Shown here piece by piece: positions 1 to 8,131 of a stretch of DNA of 64,000 bases. This DNA is from Paracoccaceae bacterium (GTDB lineage Bacteria > Pseudomonadota > Alphaproteobacteria > Rhodobacterales > Rhodobacteraceae): positions 337,085 through 401,084 of the forward strand of contig JANSYP010000004.1 of NCBI GenBank assembly GCA_024742405.1, given 5' to 3'. A program made the translations under genes and the position numbers. The notes beneath the pieces were generated by a model, which did no database searches, had not been told where the DNA came from, and saw nothing but the letters and a program-made list of their open reading frames with translations. The stretch's first letter is position 1; each line of letters starts with the position of its first letter.

Positions 1-611
1 ACAATGACGAGGCCGACATCACCGATCTGGACAAGTACCGGAAGGAGATGGACACAATGGCCAAGGAGGAGGGCTACCGCGTCACGCTGCTGAGCTTCGT
101 GATCAAGGCGTCCGTTTCCGCACTGAAGACCCACTGGGAGTTCAACAGCTCGATCCATCCCGACGGCGACAAGCTGATCAAGAAGGACTACTACAATATC
201 GGCTTTGCCGCGGATACGCCCAACGGCTTGATGGTGCCGGTGATCAAGGATGCCGACCGCAAGGGTCTGGTAGAGATCTCCAAGGAGCTTGGGGAGCTTT
301 CGGCAAAGGCGCGCGCGGGCGAGCTCAAGGGCGGCGACATGCAGGGCGCGACCTTCACGATCTCGTCCCTCGGCGGGATCGGCGGGACCAGCTTCACCCC
401 CATCGTCAACGCGCCCGAGGTGGCGATCCTGGGCCTGACCCGCTCCAAGATCGCGCCGGTCTGGGACAAGGCGAGCGAGAGCTTCGTGCCGCGCATGATG
501 CAGCCGCTGTCGCTGAGTTACGATCACCGTGCCGTCGACGGTGCCTTGGCCGCGCGCTTCTGCGTGACGCTCAAGACACTGCTCGGCGATATGCGCAAGT
601 TGATGTGGTAA
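1..611 (+). CDS. aceF: Dihydrolipoamide acetyltransferase (pyruvate dehydrogenase E2), 3' part
   Basis: This is the catalytic domain of an E2 acetyltransferase, which moves the acetyl group from lipoyl-lysine to CoA in the cytoplasmic pyruvate dehydrogenase complex. The frame is open from base 3, so the gene begins before the window and only the last 202 residues are visible. The C-terminus carries the active-site motif SYDHRAVDGA, with the catalytic His and Asp, and ends in MW. A 12-base gap with an AAGGAG ribosome site leads into the E3 gene, so the two are one operon. The sequence looks like the AceF type that partners a homodimeric AceE E1, not the PdhC type with heterodimeric E1. AceE should lie just upstream. 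Confidence 0.93.
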   Translation, partial: NDEADITDLDKYRKEMDTMAKEEGYRVTLLSFVIKASVSALKTHWEFNSSIHPDGDKLIKKDYYNIGFAADTPNGLMVPVIKDADRKGLVEISKELGELSAKARAGELKGGDMQGATFTISSLGGIGGTSFTPIVNAPEVAILGLTRSKIAPVWDKASESFVPRMMQPLSLSYDHRAVDGALAARFCVTLKTLLGDMRKLMW

Positions 612-623
612 GGAGACGAACGG

Positions 624-2369
624 ATGGACGTCAAAGTACCCGATATCGGTGATTTCACCGACGTACCCGTGATCTCGATCCTCGTCGCCGTTGGCGACGA
701 GGTGGCCGCAGAAGACCCTTTGATCGAGCTGGAAAGCGACAAGGCCACGATGGAAGTGCCGAGCCCCGCCGCGGGCAAGGTCACCGCCATCACTGTCAAG
801 GAAGGCGACTCGGTTTCCGAAGGCTCGGTGATCCTGTCCCTTGAGGCCGCTGCGGACGCGGACGATGGGGCCGTTGAGACCCCGGCGCCCGCGGCTGCGC
901 CGGCGGCACCAGCCGCCGTCGCAGCCAGTGGCACCGCAACCGGTCCCGGCGATATCCATGCCGAGGTGGTCGTTCTGGGCTCCGGCCCCGGCGGCTACAC
1001 GGCGGCCTTCCGCGCCGCGGATCTGGGCAAACAGACCGTGCTGATCGAGAAATACTCGACACTGGGCGGCGTCTGCCTGAATGTCGGCTGCATCCCGTCC
1101 AAGGCGCTCTTGCATGTCGCCAAGGTGATCACCGAGGCCGAAGAAATGGCCGGTCACGGGATCAGTTTCGGCAAGCCCAAGATCGACCTCGACGGGTTGC
1201 GCGACTGGAAGAACAGCGTCGTCGGTCAGCTTACGGGCGGACTGACGGGGCTCGCCAAGGGCCGCAAGGTCCAGACCTTGGAAGGCTACGGCAAGTTCAC
1301 CGGACCCAACATGATCGAGGTGGAGACCGCCGACGGCACCAAGACCGTGAGCTTCGACCAGTGCATCATCGCGGCGGGGTCGGAACCTGTGGAGCTGCCC
1401 TTCCTGCCCCATGACGACCCGCGCGTGATCGACTCAACCGGCGCGCTCGAACTGGCCGATATTCCCAAACGGATGCTGATCCTCGGCGGCGGCATCATCG
1501 GATTGGAGATGGCCTGCGTCTATGACGCGCTCGGCGCCAAGATCTCGGTCGTCGAATTCATGGATCAGCTCATGCCCGGCGCCGACAAGGATATCGTCAA
1601 GCCGCTCCACAAGCGCATCGAGGGCCGCTACGAGAACATCTGGCTCAAGACCAAAGTGACGGCAATGGAAGCCCAAAAGAAGGGACTCAAGGTCACTTTC
1701 GAGAAAGAGGGCGGCGAAACCTTCACGGACACGTTCGACAAGGTCCTGGTTGCCGTGGGCCGCAAGCCCAACGGAAAGCTGATCGATGCCGAGAAGGCGG
1801 GCGTCGCGGTCGATGAGCGCGGCTTCATCGCCGTGGACAGCCAGCAGCGCACCGGGCAGGCTCATATCTATGCCATCGGCGATGTGGTCGGCCAGCCGAT
1901 GCTGGCACACAAGGCCGTGCATGAGGGCAAGGTCGCGGCCGAGGCCGCCGCCGGGCAGAACCGCCATTTCGATGCGCGGATCATCCCCTCGGTCGCCTAT
2001 ACCGATCCGGAGGTCGCCTGGGCCGGCGTGACGGAAACCGAAGCCAAGGCCAAGGGCATCAAGATCGGCAAGGGCGTCTTCCCCTGGGCCGCCTCGGGCC
2101 GCTCGCTCAGCAACGGGCGCAGCGAAGGGATCACCAAGGTCATCTTCGATCCCGACGACGACCGAGTGATCGGCGCGGCCATTGTCGGCACCAATGCGGG
2201 CGATCTGATCTCGGAAGTGGCGCTCGCCATCGAGATGGGGGCGGACGCCGTGGATCTGGGCCACACGATCCACCCGCACCCGACCCTGTCTGAGACGGTG
2301 AACTTCGCCGCCGAAATGTTCGAGGGCACCATTACCGACCTGATGCCGCCGAAGAAAAAGAAAGCCTAG
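624..2369 (+). CDS. lpdA: Dihydrolipoyl dehydrogenase (E3) with N-terminal lipoyl domain
   Basis: E3 reoxidises dihydrolipoamide on E2 using FAD and NAD+. The 581-residue protein is about 110 residues longer than a standard E3. Residues 1-80 are a lipoyl domain with the lipoyl-lysine motif ESDKATMEVP (Lys40), followed by an Ala/Pro linker to about residue 105. The FAD-binding GSGPGGY motif starts near 119, the redox disulfide is in CLNVGCIPSK (Cys151, Cys156), and the C-terminal HTIHPHPTLSE supplies the catalytic His-Glu pair. It directly follows the E2 gene. Lipoylated E3 proteins are known from aceE-aceF-lpd clusters of beta- and gammaproteobacteria, so this is a PDH-dedicated E3, distinct from a shared 2-oxoglutarate dehydrogenase E3. 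Confidence 0.96.
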   Translation: MDVKVPDIGDFTDVPVISILVAVGDEVAAEDPLIELESDKATMEVPSPAAGKVTAITVKEGDSVSEGSVILSLEAAADADDGAVETPAPAAAPAAPAAVAASGTATGPGDIHAEVVVLGSGPGGYTAAFRAADLGKQTVLIEKYSTLGGVCLNVGCIPSKALLHVAKVITEAEEMAGHGISFGKPKIDLDGLRDWKNSVVGQLTGGLTGLAKGRKVQTLEGYGKFTGPNMIEVETADGTKTVSFDQCIIAAGSEPVELPFLPHDDPRVIDSTGALELADIPKRMLILGGGIIGLEMACVYDALGAKISVVEFMDQLMPGADKDIVKPLHKRIEGRYENIWLKTKVTAMEAQKKGLKVTFEKEGGETFTDTFDKVLVAVGRKPNGKLIDAEKAGVAVDERGFIAVDSQQRTGQAHIYAIGDVVGQPMLAHKAVHEGKVAAEAAAGQNRHFDARIIPSVAYTDPEVAWAGVTETEAKAKGIKIGKGVFPWAASGRSLSNGRSEGITKVIFDPDDDRVIGAAIVGTNAGDLISEVALAIEMGADAVDLGHTIHPHPTLSETVNFAAEMFEGTITDLMPPKKKKA

Positions 2370-2413
2370 AAATCAGATTGCCCGGGCCGGTGTACGCGCC
2401 GGCCCGGCGCATT

Positions 2414-3709
2414 CTAAGCGGCTGTGACCCGCCAGATCACGTCGCCCACATCGTCGGCCACCAGCAGCGATCCATCCGGTCCGATGCTCACGCCGACCGG
2501 CCGCCCGTAGGAGACTTTCTCGTCGGGCGCGAGGAAGCCCCAAAGAATGTCACGCATCGGCCCGGCGGGTTTCCCGTTCTCGAAGGGCACGAACACCACC
2601 TTGTAGCCGCTCAGATTGCTGCGGTTCCACGAGCCATGCTGGCCGATCACCATCCCGTCCGAAAAACCCGGCAGCGTTCCCGCCGGCATCCAGCAGAGGC
2701 CGAGCGACGCGGTGTGCCCGCCGAGCGCATAGTCCGGCTTGATCGCGCTGGCCACGAGGGCGGCATCCTGCGGCACCCGGTCATCGACGATCTGGCCCCA
2801 ATAGCAGTAGGGCCAGCCATAGAAGCCGCCCTCCTGCACCGAGGTGAGATAGTCGGGAGGCGTCTCATCGCCCAGCCCATCGCGTTCGTTGACCACCGTC
2901 CAGAGCGCCTCGGTCGTGGGCTCCCAGGCGAGGCCCACCGGGTTGCGCAGCCCGCCGGCAAATATCCGGCTGTCGCCGCTTGCAAGATCCACCTCGTAGA
3001 TCGCCGCGCGGCCCTCTTCCGCCGCCATGCCCTTGTCGCCGATATTGCTCAGCGAGCCGACACCGACATAGAGCCTTGTGCCCTCGGGGTTGGACAGCAG
3101 GCTGCGCGTCCAATGCCCTGCGGGTTTGAATTCCACCAGCCTCGTGCCCTCGCCGGTGATCTCGTTCGCGCCCTCGGCGTAAGGGTAGGCCACCAGCCCG
3201 TCGGTCACGCCGACATAGAAGGTGCCGTCGAGCATGGCCATGCCGAACGGGTGATTGAGCCTCTCCATGAAGGTGTGGCGCTCTTCCGCCACGCCATCGC
3301 CATCCCTGTCGCGCAGCAGCGTGATGCGGTTCGGACTGTCGCCGATAGCCGCCGCCCGCTTCATCGTGCTGTACATCGCATAATCGAAGGGTGTCTCGAT
3401 GCGCCCGCCGGGCACGCCGAGGGCCTCGGAGGTCAGTACATCGCCGTTGGGCAGCACATGGATCCAGCGCGGATGTTTCAGCCCCGCGGCGAAGGCGTTC
3501 ACCTTCAGCCCTTCGGCGGCGACCGGCATATGCCCTTCTGGCCAGCCCTTCGCGGTGGGCATCTTCAGGGTCATGATGCCTTGCGCCTTGGCCTCGGGCA
3601 CCTCGGGCGCCGTGCCCACGGCGGGGGCCTCGGGGGTTTTGCCCCAACGGCGCATCAGGATCATCGCCGCGCCGATCATGGCGACGATCCGCGCAAAGAT
3701 TGCGGACAT
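2414..3709 (-). CDS. PQQ-dependent sugar dehydrogenase (sorbosone/glucose dehydrogenase family)
   Basis: The 431-residue protein has a hydrophobic N-terminal anchor (about residues 5-19), a linker rich in Pro, Ala and Glu, and then the six-bladed propeller typical of soluble-type PQQ glucose or L-sorbosone dehydrogenases. Family-like features are the opening GLKHPRWI blade, NHPFGMA, NPVGLAWEP and the late GGHTASLGLCWMP and GQHGSWNRS segments. Such enzymes oxidise aldoses or related sugars in the periplasm and pass electrons to the respiratory chain. The substrate cannot be assigned from sequence. It is convergent with lpdA and transcribed alone. No pqq biosynthesis genes are in the window. 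Confidence 0.88.
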   Translation of the reverse strand: MSAIFARIVAMIGAAMILMRRWGKTPEAPAVGTAPEVPEAKAQGIMTLKMPTAKGWPEGHMPVAAEGLKVNAFAAGLKHPRWIHVLPNGDVLTSEALGVPGGRIETPFDYAMYSTMKRAAAIGDSPNRITLLRDRDGDGVAEERHTFMERLNHPFGMAMLDGTFYVGVTDGLVAYPYAEGANEITGEGTRLVEFKPAGHWTRSLLSNPEGTRLYVGVGSLSNIGDKGMAAEEGRAAIYEVDLASGDSRIFAGGLRNPVGLAWEPTTEALWTVVNERDGLGDETPPDYLTSVQEGGFYGWPYCYWGQIVDDRVPQDAALVASAIKPDYALGGHTASLGLCWMPAGTLPGFSDGMVIGQHGSWNRSNLSGYKVVFVPFENGKPAGPMRDILWGFLAPDEKVSYGRPVGVSIGPDGSLLVADDVGDVIWRVTAA

Positions 3710-3798
3710 GTCTTGCTCCCACCCTAGAGATTTGCGCGGACAATACCTGTTCCGCGCGTCGGGTATAGGTGCAAACGCCCGGCGCGCGGGGCGCCTAT

Positions 3799-4917
3799 CT
3801 ACACCCGTTCGACAAGCGCCGAGCCAACGGAGTAGCCCGCACCAAAGGAACAGATCAGCCCCATCGCCCCGGGGGCGAGATCGTCCGAATGCTGGGCAAA
3901 GGCGATGATAGAGCCCGCCGAGGAGGTGTTGGCATAGTCCTTGAGGATATTGGGTTGCTCCTCGGGCGCGGGCGTCCGGCCCATCACCTTGCGGCCGATA
4001 TAGTCGTTCATCGTCTGGTTCGCCTGGTGCAGCCAGAGCCGCTTGAGGCTATCGGCTGCGACGCCCTCGCTCTCCAGATGGTTCTGGATATGGGCGCTGA
4101 CCATCGGCAGCACTTCCTTGAAGACCTTGCGCCCGTTCTGGACGAACTGCATGTCGCGCCGGTCCTCCATCTGGTCATGGGTGCGGCGCAGGAACCCGTC
4201 ATTATTGCGGATATTGTTGGAAAACTGCGTCGCGCAGCGGGTGGATTGCAGCCTGAAGTAAGGCGCCGCGGCCTGATCGGCGTCTTCCAGCACCACCGCC
4301 GTCGCCACATCGCCGAAGATGAAATGGCAGTCCCGGTCGCGCCATTCCAGATGCGCCGAACAGATCTCGGGGTTCACGACCAGCGCCCGCCGCACGCTGC
4401 CTGTTCGGATCATGTCGGCCGCCGCCTGAATTCCGAAGGTTGCCGAGGAGCAGGCGACATTCATGTCGAAGGCAAACCCGCCTGCGCCGAGGAGCTGCTG
4501 GATCTCGACGGCGATTGCGGGATAGGCGCGTTCATGGTTCGACGCGGCGCAGAGCACGCAATCGATATCGCCGCCTTCCAGCCCCGCCATCGCCAGCGCC
4601 TCGCCCGCGGCGGACAAGGCCATCTCGGCCATGATGCTCGGCTGGTCATCGGGTCGTGGCACGAGACGCGGAAACATCCGGTCGGGATCGAGCACCCCGG
4701 TCTTGTCCATGACATAGCGCTGTTCGATGCCCGAGGCCGAGGTGATGAACTCCGTCGAGGACGGTGCCTTGGCGGCGATGGTCCCGGCCGCGATCTCTTC
4801 GGCATGGGCGGCATTGAACCGCTCCGCATAGGCATTGAAGGTGGCGACGAGCTCGTCATTTGTCACGATTTGCTGCGGCGTGAACACTCCGCAGCCGCTT
4901 ATCACCACGTTTTTCAT
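3799..4917 (-). CDS. Beta-ketoacyl-ACP synthase III-like (FabH family)
   Basis: A thiolase-fold condensing enzyme of the FabH class. The catalytic triad can be read as Cys156 in NVACSSATFG, His in LWLHQANQ and Asn in YANTSSAGS. At 372 residues it is longer than housekeeping FabH (about 320), with extra residues around 30-90, so it may condense an unusual acyl-CoA and need not start bulk fatty acid synthesis. I chose the ATG at 4917 because GGGAGG lies six bases before it; an in-frame ATG eight codons upstream has no such site. It is encoded before (upstream of nothing co-directional but) the hydrolase at 4996-5685 on the same strand, which precedes it in transcription, so the two may be co-transcribed. 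Confidence 0.88.
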   Translation of the reverse strand: MKNVVISGCGVFTPQQIVTNDELVATFNAYAERFNAAHAEEIAAGTIAAKAPSSTEFITSASGIEQRYVMDKTGVLDPDRMFPRLVPRPDDQPSIMAEMALSAAGEALAMAGLEGGDIDCVLCAASNHERAYPAIAVEIQQLLGAGGFAFDMNVACSSATFGIQAAADMIRTGSVRRALVVNPEICSAHLEWRDRDCHFIFGDVATAVVLEDADQAAAPYFRLQSTRCATQFSNNIRNNDGFLRRTHDQMEDRRDMQFVQNGRKVFKEVLPMVSAHIQNHLESEGVAADSLKRLWLHQANQTMNDYIGRKVMGRTPAPEEQPNILKDYANTSSAGSIIAFAQHSDDLAPGAMGLICSFGAGYSVGSALVERV

Positions 4918-4995
4918 CTGCCGCCTCCCGTTGCGGCGCAACCTTGGGCGGGCGGCGCCCGACTGTCCAGTGCGCCGCCGCGTTGCGGGGTGGGT

Positions 4996-5685
4996 TCAGA
5001 GGCTGATCGGCTCCATCACCGCCGGTTCGATCACATCGACGTCGGGCAGGCCCGCGATCAGCGTTTCGGCCGACTGCTCCAGGATCGGGAAGGTCTTGTA
5101 GTGGCAGGGGATCACCGTCTTGAAGGTGAAGAACCGCTTGGCCGCATAGGCCGCTCGCGCCATGTCCATGGTGAAATGCCCGCCCGCGCAGAGGATGCCG
5201 ATCTCGGGGCGGTGAAGCTCCTGGATCAGCTCCATGTCCATCATCACGTCTGTGTCGCCGCTGACATAGATCGTGCGTCCGTCATGGCTGATGACAAAGC
5301 CCGCCTCGCTGCCCGTGTACATCGGGCCGTGGTCCGTGACGATGGCGGAGGAGTGCACCGCGTTGACCATGGTGACCGCCACATCGCCCAGCATGACCGT
5401 GCCGCCCTTGTTGAAGCCGACAACCTGGATGCCCTCGGACGCTTCCCAGTAGCTCATGATGTCGAACATGCCGACCAGCGGCACATCGCATTCCTTCGTC
5501 AGCCCCACCACGTCGCCGGCATGGTCGAAATGGCCATGGGTCAGCAGGATATGGGTCGCACCGGCGATCGCCTCGGCCCTTTTGCCTTCCGGGAAGAGCG
5601 GATTTGTCAGCCAGGGGTCCAGCAACAGAACCTGATTGCCTATTTCGATGCGAAATCCCGAATGTCCGAACCATGTTATTTTCAT
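4996..5685 (-). CDS. Metal-dependent hydrolase, metallo-beta-lactamase fold (UPF0173 type)
   Basis: A compact 229-residue metallo-beta-lactamase-fold protein. The first metal-binding motif is THGHFDHAGD near residue 50. Later ligands are the His in NAVHSS, the Asp in SGDTDVM and the His in IPCHYK. The beginning MKITWFGHSGFRIE is typical of the UPF0173/YtkL group. These are predicted cytoplasmic hydrolases without an established substrate. The stop is about 80 bases before the start of the FabH-like gene on the same strand. The ceramidase-like gene is divergent, with 51 bases between the two starts, so both promoters must fit into that short interval. Confidence 0.9.
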   Translation of the reverse strand: MKITWFGHSGFRIEIGNQVLLLDPWLTNPLFPEGKRAEAIAGATHILLTHGHFDHAGDVVGLTKECDVPLVGMFDIMSYWEASEGIQVVGFNKGGTVMLGDVAVTMVNAVHSSAIVTDHGPMYTGSEAGFVISHDGRTIYVSGDTDVMMDMELIQELHRPEIGILCAGGHFTMDMARAAYAAKRFFTFKTVIPCHYKTFPILEQSAETLIAGLPDVDVIEPAVMEPISL

Positions 5686-5736
5686 GTGTCACTCCCTAGG
5701 TGAATCCAGTGGCAGGGTAGTAGGGGCAAAGGCCAA

Positions 5737-6396
5737 ATGGAACTCACGCAATATATCGACGGCTACTGCGAGCGGACCGATTTCACGTATTGGGCGGAGC
5801 CCGTGAACGCGGTGACGAACGCGGCTTTCTTGATTGCCGCCCTGATCATGTGGCGCCGGACTGCCGGCCTGCCGCTCGGGCGCGCGCTGTGCGTCGTACT
5901 GGGGATGATCGGGGTCGGAAGCTACCTCTTTCACACCCATGCGCAGGTCTGGTCGGCCATTGCCGACACAACGCCGATCGCCGCGTTCATCCTGCTCTAT
6001 GTCTATGTCGCGAACAGGCATTTCCTCGAGTTCCGGACCTTGCCCGCGCTCGGTCTGACGGCGATGTTCATTCCTTACGTGCTGGTGACCTACCCGGTGT
6101 TTTCGCGTCTGCCGTTCTTCGAGGTTTCGGCGGGCTATTGGCCGGTGCCGTTGTTGATCGCGATCTATGCGGTCCTGCTGCGCAGCCGGGCGCCGGACAC
6201 CGCCCGCGGACTGGCCATCGGCGTGGGTATCCTGGTGCTCTCGCTCACTTTCCGCACCGCGGACATGCCGGTGTGCGAAAGCTTCCCGCTCGGCACTCAT
6301 TTCCTGTGGCATATCCTGAATGGGGTCATGCTGGGCTGGATGATCGAGGTCTATGCCCGCCATCGCCGCGGTGTCCGGTCCGAGGCGGTCGCCTGA
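5737..6396 (+). CDS. Ceramidase-like integral membrane protein
   Basis: The 219-residue protein has about seven hydrophobic segments and matches the alkaline ceramidase/PAQR-like superfamily (ceramidase domain). It begins with a short ordered N-terminus containing YCERTDFTYWAEPVNAVTN, where the Cys-Glu and Glu-Pro-Asn pattern is family-typical. Candidate zinc ligands are the His residues of YLFHTHAQVW and the C-terminal THFLWHILNG. Eukaryotic members hydrolyse ceramide amide bonds in the membrane. Substrates of bacterial members are less clear, and related amide lipids such as ornithine lipids or N-acyl amino lipids are possible. It is followed by 160 bases and then a convergent peroxidase gene. 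Confidence 0.82.
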   Translation: MELTQYIDGYCERTDFTYWAEPVNAVTNAAFLIAALIMWRRTAGLPLGRALCVVLGMIGVGSYLFHTHAQVWSAIADTTPIAAFILLYVYVANRHFLEFRTLPALGLTAMFIPYVLVTYPVFSRLPFFEVSAGYWPVPLLIAIYAVLLRSRAPDTARGLAIGVGILVLSLTFRTADMPVCESFPLGTHFLWHILNGVMLGWMIEVYARHRRGVRSEAVA

Positions 6397-6557
6397 AGGG
6401 TGGCGCGGCATCCTTCGCGGTCCTGGCTCGGGCGGGTGTTCGAAAACGGTCCGGAAAACGCGATTGGCGGCGCGAAGCCGGGGCGCCGGCACAACCCGTG
6501 ATCTGCGACCGGTGCGAAAGGCGGGGGCCGCCTCTCGCGCAATTCCCTTTGCCCGGG

Positions 6558-7607
6558 TTACTGCGGTAGGACCTCGGCGGTCGGCCGCGGCGTGCTGCCG
6601 GTTTCCGGGGGCAGCAACGGGTACTCAATGCTCGGCAGGTCGCCGGTCAGGCTGTCGAGGAACGCGACGATCTGATCGGCGGCTTCATCGGAGATCTCTT
6701 CGCCGAGCTGGCTTTCCGCCATGATCTGCACCGCGACTTTGAGGTCCCAGACCTTGCCGGAGTGAAAATAGGGGGCCGTGACCGAGATGTTGCGCAGTGG
6801 CGAGGCGCGGAACACATACTCGTCGTCGATCGTTTCGGTGACGGCAAACCGTCCCTTGTCGCCCTCCGGCAGGATCTCCGCCCCAGGCTTTTCGATCAGA
6901 CCGAACGGATAGTAGCCATGACCGCCGACATTGACGCCCGAATGGCAGGCGGCACAGCCGAGATCTATGAACTGCTCAAGTCCGGCGATTTGCTGCTCGC
7001 TCATGGCGTTGTCGTCGCCGTTTAACCACGTGTCGAAGGGCGCGGGTGTGATCAGCGTAGCCTCGAACGCCTCGATCGCCTTGGCGAAATTGTCGAATGT
7101 GACCGGATCGTCCTCGCCCTCGAAGGCTTCGGCAAACCATTCTTCATATTGCGGCATGGACTTCAGGGTGGCGACCACATTTTCGGGGGTGTTGGCCATT
7201 TCCACACCGGCCTGTACCGGGCCCTTGGCCTGCTCGGCCAGATCGGCGGCACGGCCATCCCAGAACTGCGCTTCATTGAAGACCGAGTTGAGCACCGTCG
7301 GCGAATTGCGCGGACCCTTTTGCCAGCCATGCCCGATCGACGTCTCCAGGTTGTCATCGCCCCCGGTCGCCAGATTATGGCACGAGTTGCAAGAGAACAC
7401 GCCTGAGGCAGACATCCGCGGATCGAAAAACAGCGCCTTGCCCAACGCGATCTTCGCGTCGGTGATGGGATTGTCATTCAATGAGGGAATGGTGGAGGGC
7501 AGGGGCGTGAACATGTCCAGGGCAATGTCCCGGAGTTCGCTTGCCAGAGTGGTGTGCGCTGCTGTGATCAGCAGGGCGCTCGTCAGCGCCAGCTTGCATG
7601 GCATCAT
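6558..7607 (-). CDS. Di-heme cytochrome c peroxidase (CcpA/MauG family)
   Basis: A periplasmic enzyme that reduces hydrogen peroxide to water with electrons from cytochrome c. A signal peptide covers about residues 1-23 (cleavage after TTLAS). Two c-type heme motifs are visible: CNSCH at residues 73-77 and CAACH about 140 residues later. The length of 349 fits bacterial di-heme peroxidases (about 320-350). The start is ATGATG with GGGAG eight bases upstream; either ATG is possible. A perfect FNR-type box sits 60 bases upstream of the start, which suggests induction when oxygen is low. MauG-type protein-modifying enzymes share the fold, but no mau genes are nearby. Confidence 0.9.
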   Translation of the reverse strand: MMPCKLALTSALLITAAHTTLASELRDIALDMFTPLPSTIPSLNDNPITDAKIALGKALFFDPRMSASGVFSCNSCHNLATGGDDNLETSIGHGWQKGPRNSPTVLNSVFNEAQFWDGRAADLAEQAKGPVQAGVEMANTPENVVATLKSMPQYEEWFAEAFEGEDDPVTFDNFAKAIEAFEATLITPAPFDTWLNGDDNAMSEQQIAGLEQFIDLGCAACHSGVNVGGHGYYPFGLIEKPGAEILPEGDKGRFAVTETIDDEYVFRASPLRNISVTAPYFHSGKVWDLKVAVQIMAESQLGEEISDEAADQIVAFLDSLTGDLPSIEYPLLPPETGSTPRPTAEVLPQ

Positions 7608-7666
7608 TTCATTCTCCCGATGTGTGTGTGCGGCCAGATCCTAGAAAACGGGGTGCTCACGCAGCT

Positions 7667-7680
7667 TTGATTTATATCAA
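7667..7680. promoter_or_regulatory. FNR/FnrL-type binding site
   Basis: TTGATTTATATCAA is an exact match to the TTGAT-N4-ATCAA consensus of FNR/FnrL proteins. It lies 60 bases upstream of the cytochrome c peroxidase start (minus strand), a position compatible with activation from about -40. The distance to gatC (start 7844, plus strand) is larger. Confidence 0.8.
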
Positions 7681-7843
7681 TTCTAAGTCGCATGTGAGCC
7701 GAAAAACGTAGACTGTTGCACGATACCGCTCGAAATCGGCCGCGCTGGAATGCGCCGCCGCAAGTCCTCGCGTCCAGTTGGTTGCAGGCGCGGGGGTGCG
7801 GGGGTAAATCGGCGACCATTCTGATCCACGGAGGGGCAGTCTG

Positions 7844-8131
7844 ATGTCCATCGATTCTGAGACTGCCGCCAAGGTGGCCAAGCTCGCGCGGATCCGCGTC
7901 GAGGACGACGCACTGCCTGCGCTCGCGGCGGAGTTCAACACGATCCTGGGTTTCATCGAACAGCTTGGCGAGGTCGATGTAGATGGGGTCGAGCCGATGG
8001 TCAGCGTCACGCCGATGCGGCTGAAACGGCGCGAGGATGTCGTCACCGATGGGGATATCCAGGCCAAGATCCTGTCGAACGCGCCGGACGCGCGCGAGGG
8101 GTTCTTTGCCGTGCCGAAGGTGGTGGAGTGA
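7844..8131 (+). CDS. gatC: Asp-tRNA(Asn)/Glu-tRNA(Gln) amidotransferase subunit C
   Basis: The 95-residue C subunit of GatCAB, which stabilises GatA and helps form Gln-tRNA(Gln), and Asn-tRNA(Asn) where needed, by transamidation. Family features are the opening helix [16 protein letters not shown], the [20 protein letters not shown] segment and the ending [11 protein letters not shown]. The stop overlaps the gatA start by one base (TGATG), so translation is coupled. gatB is not within the window. Confidence 0.96.
   Translation: MSIDSETAAKVAKLARIRVEDDALPALAAEFNTILGFIEQLGEVDVDGVEPMVSVTPMRLKRREDVVTDGDIQAKILSNAPDAREGFFAVPKVVE

Noticed and set aside
2378..5703. Long plus-strand frames over the PQQ dehydrogenase, FabH-like and hydrolase genes
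   Set aside because: Antisense to genes with readable catalytic motifs; composition is dominated by His, Arg and Gly.
7612..7632. A short TG repeat near the cytochrome c peroxidase start as a phase-variation tract
   Set aside because: Only about five TG units; too short to suggest slippage-driven control.
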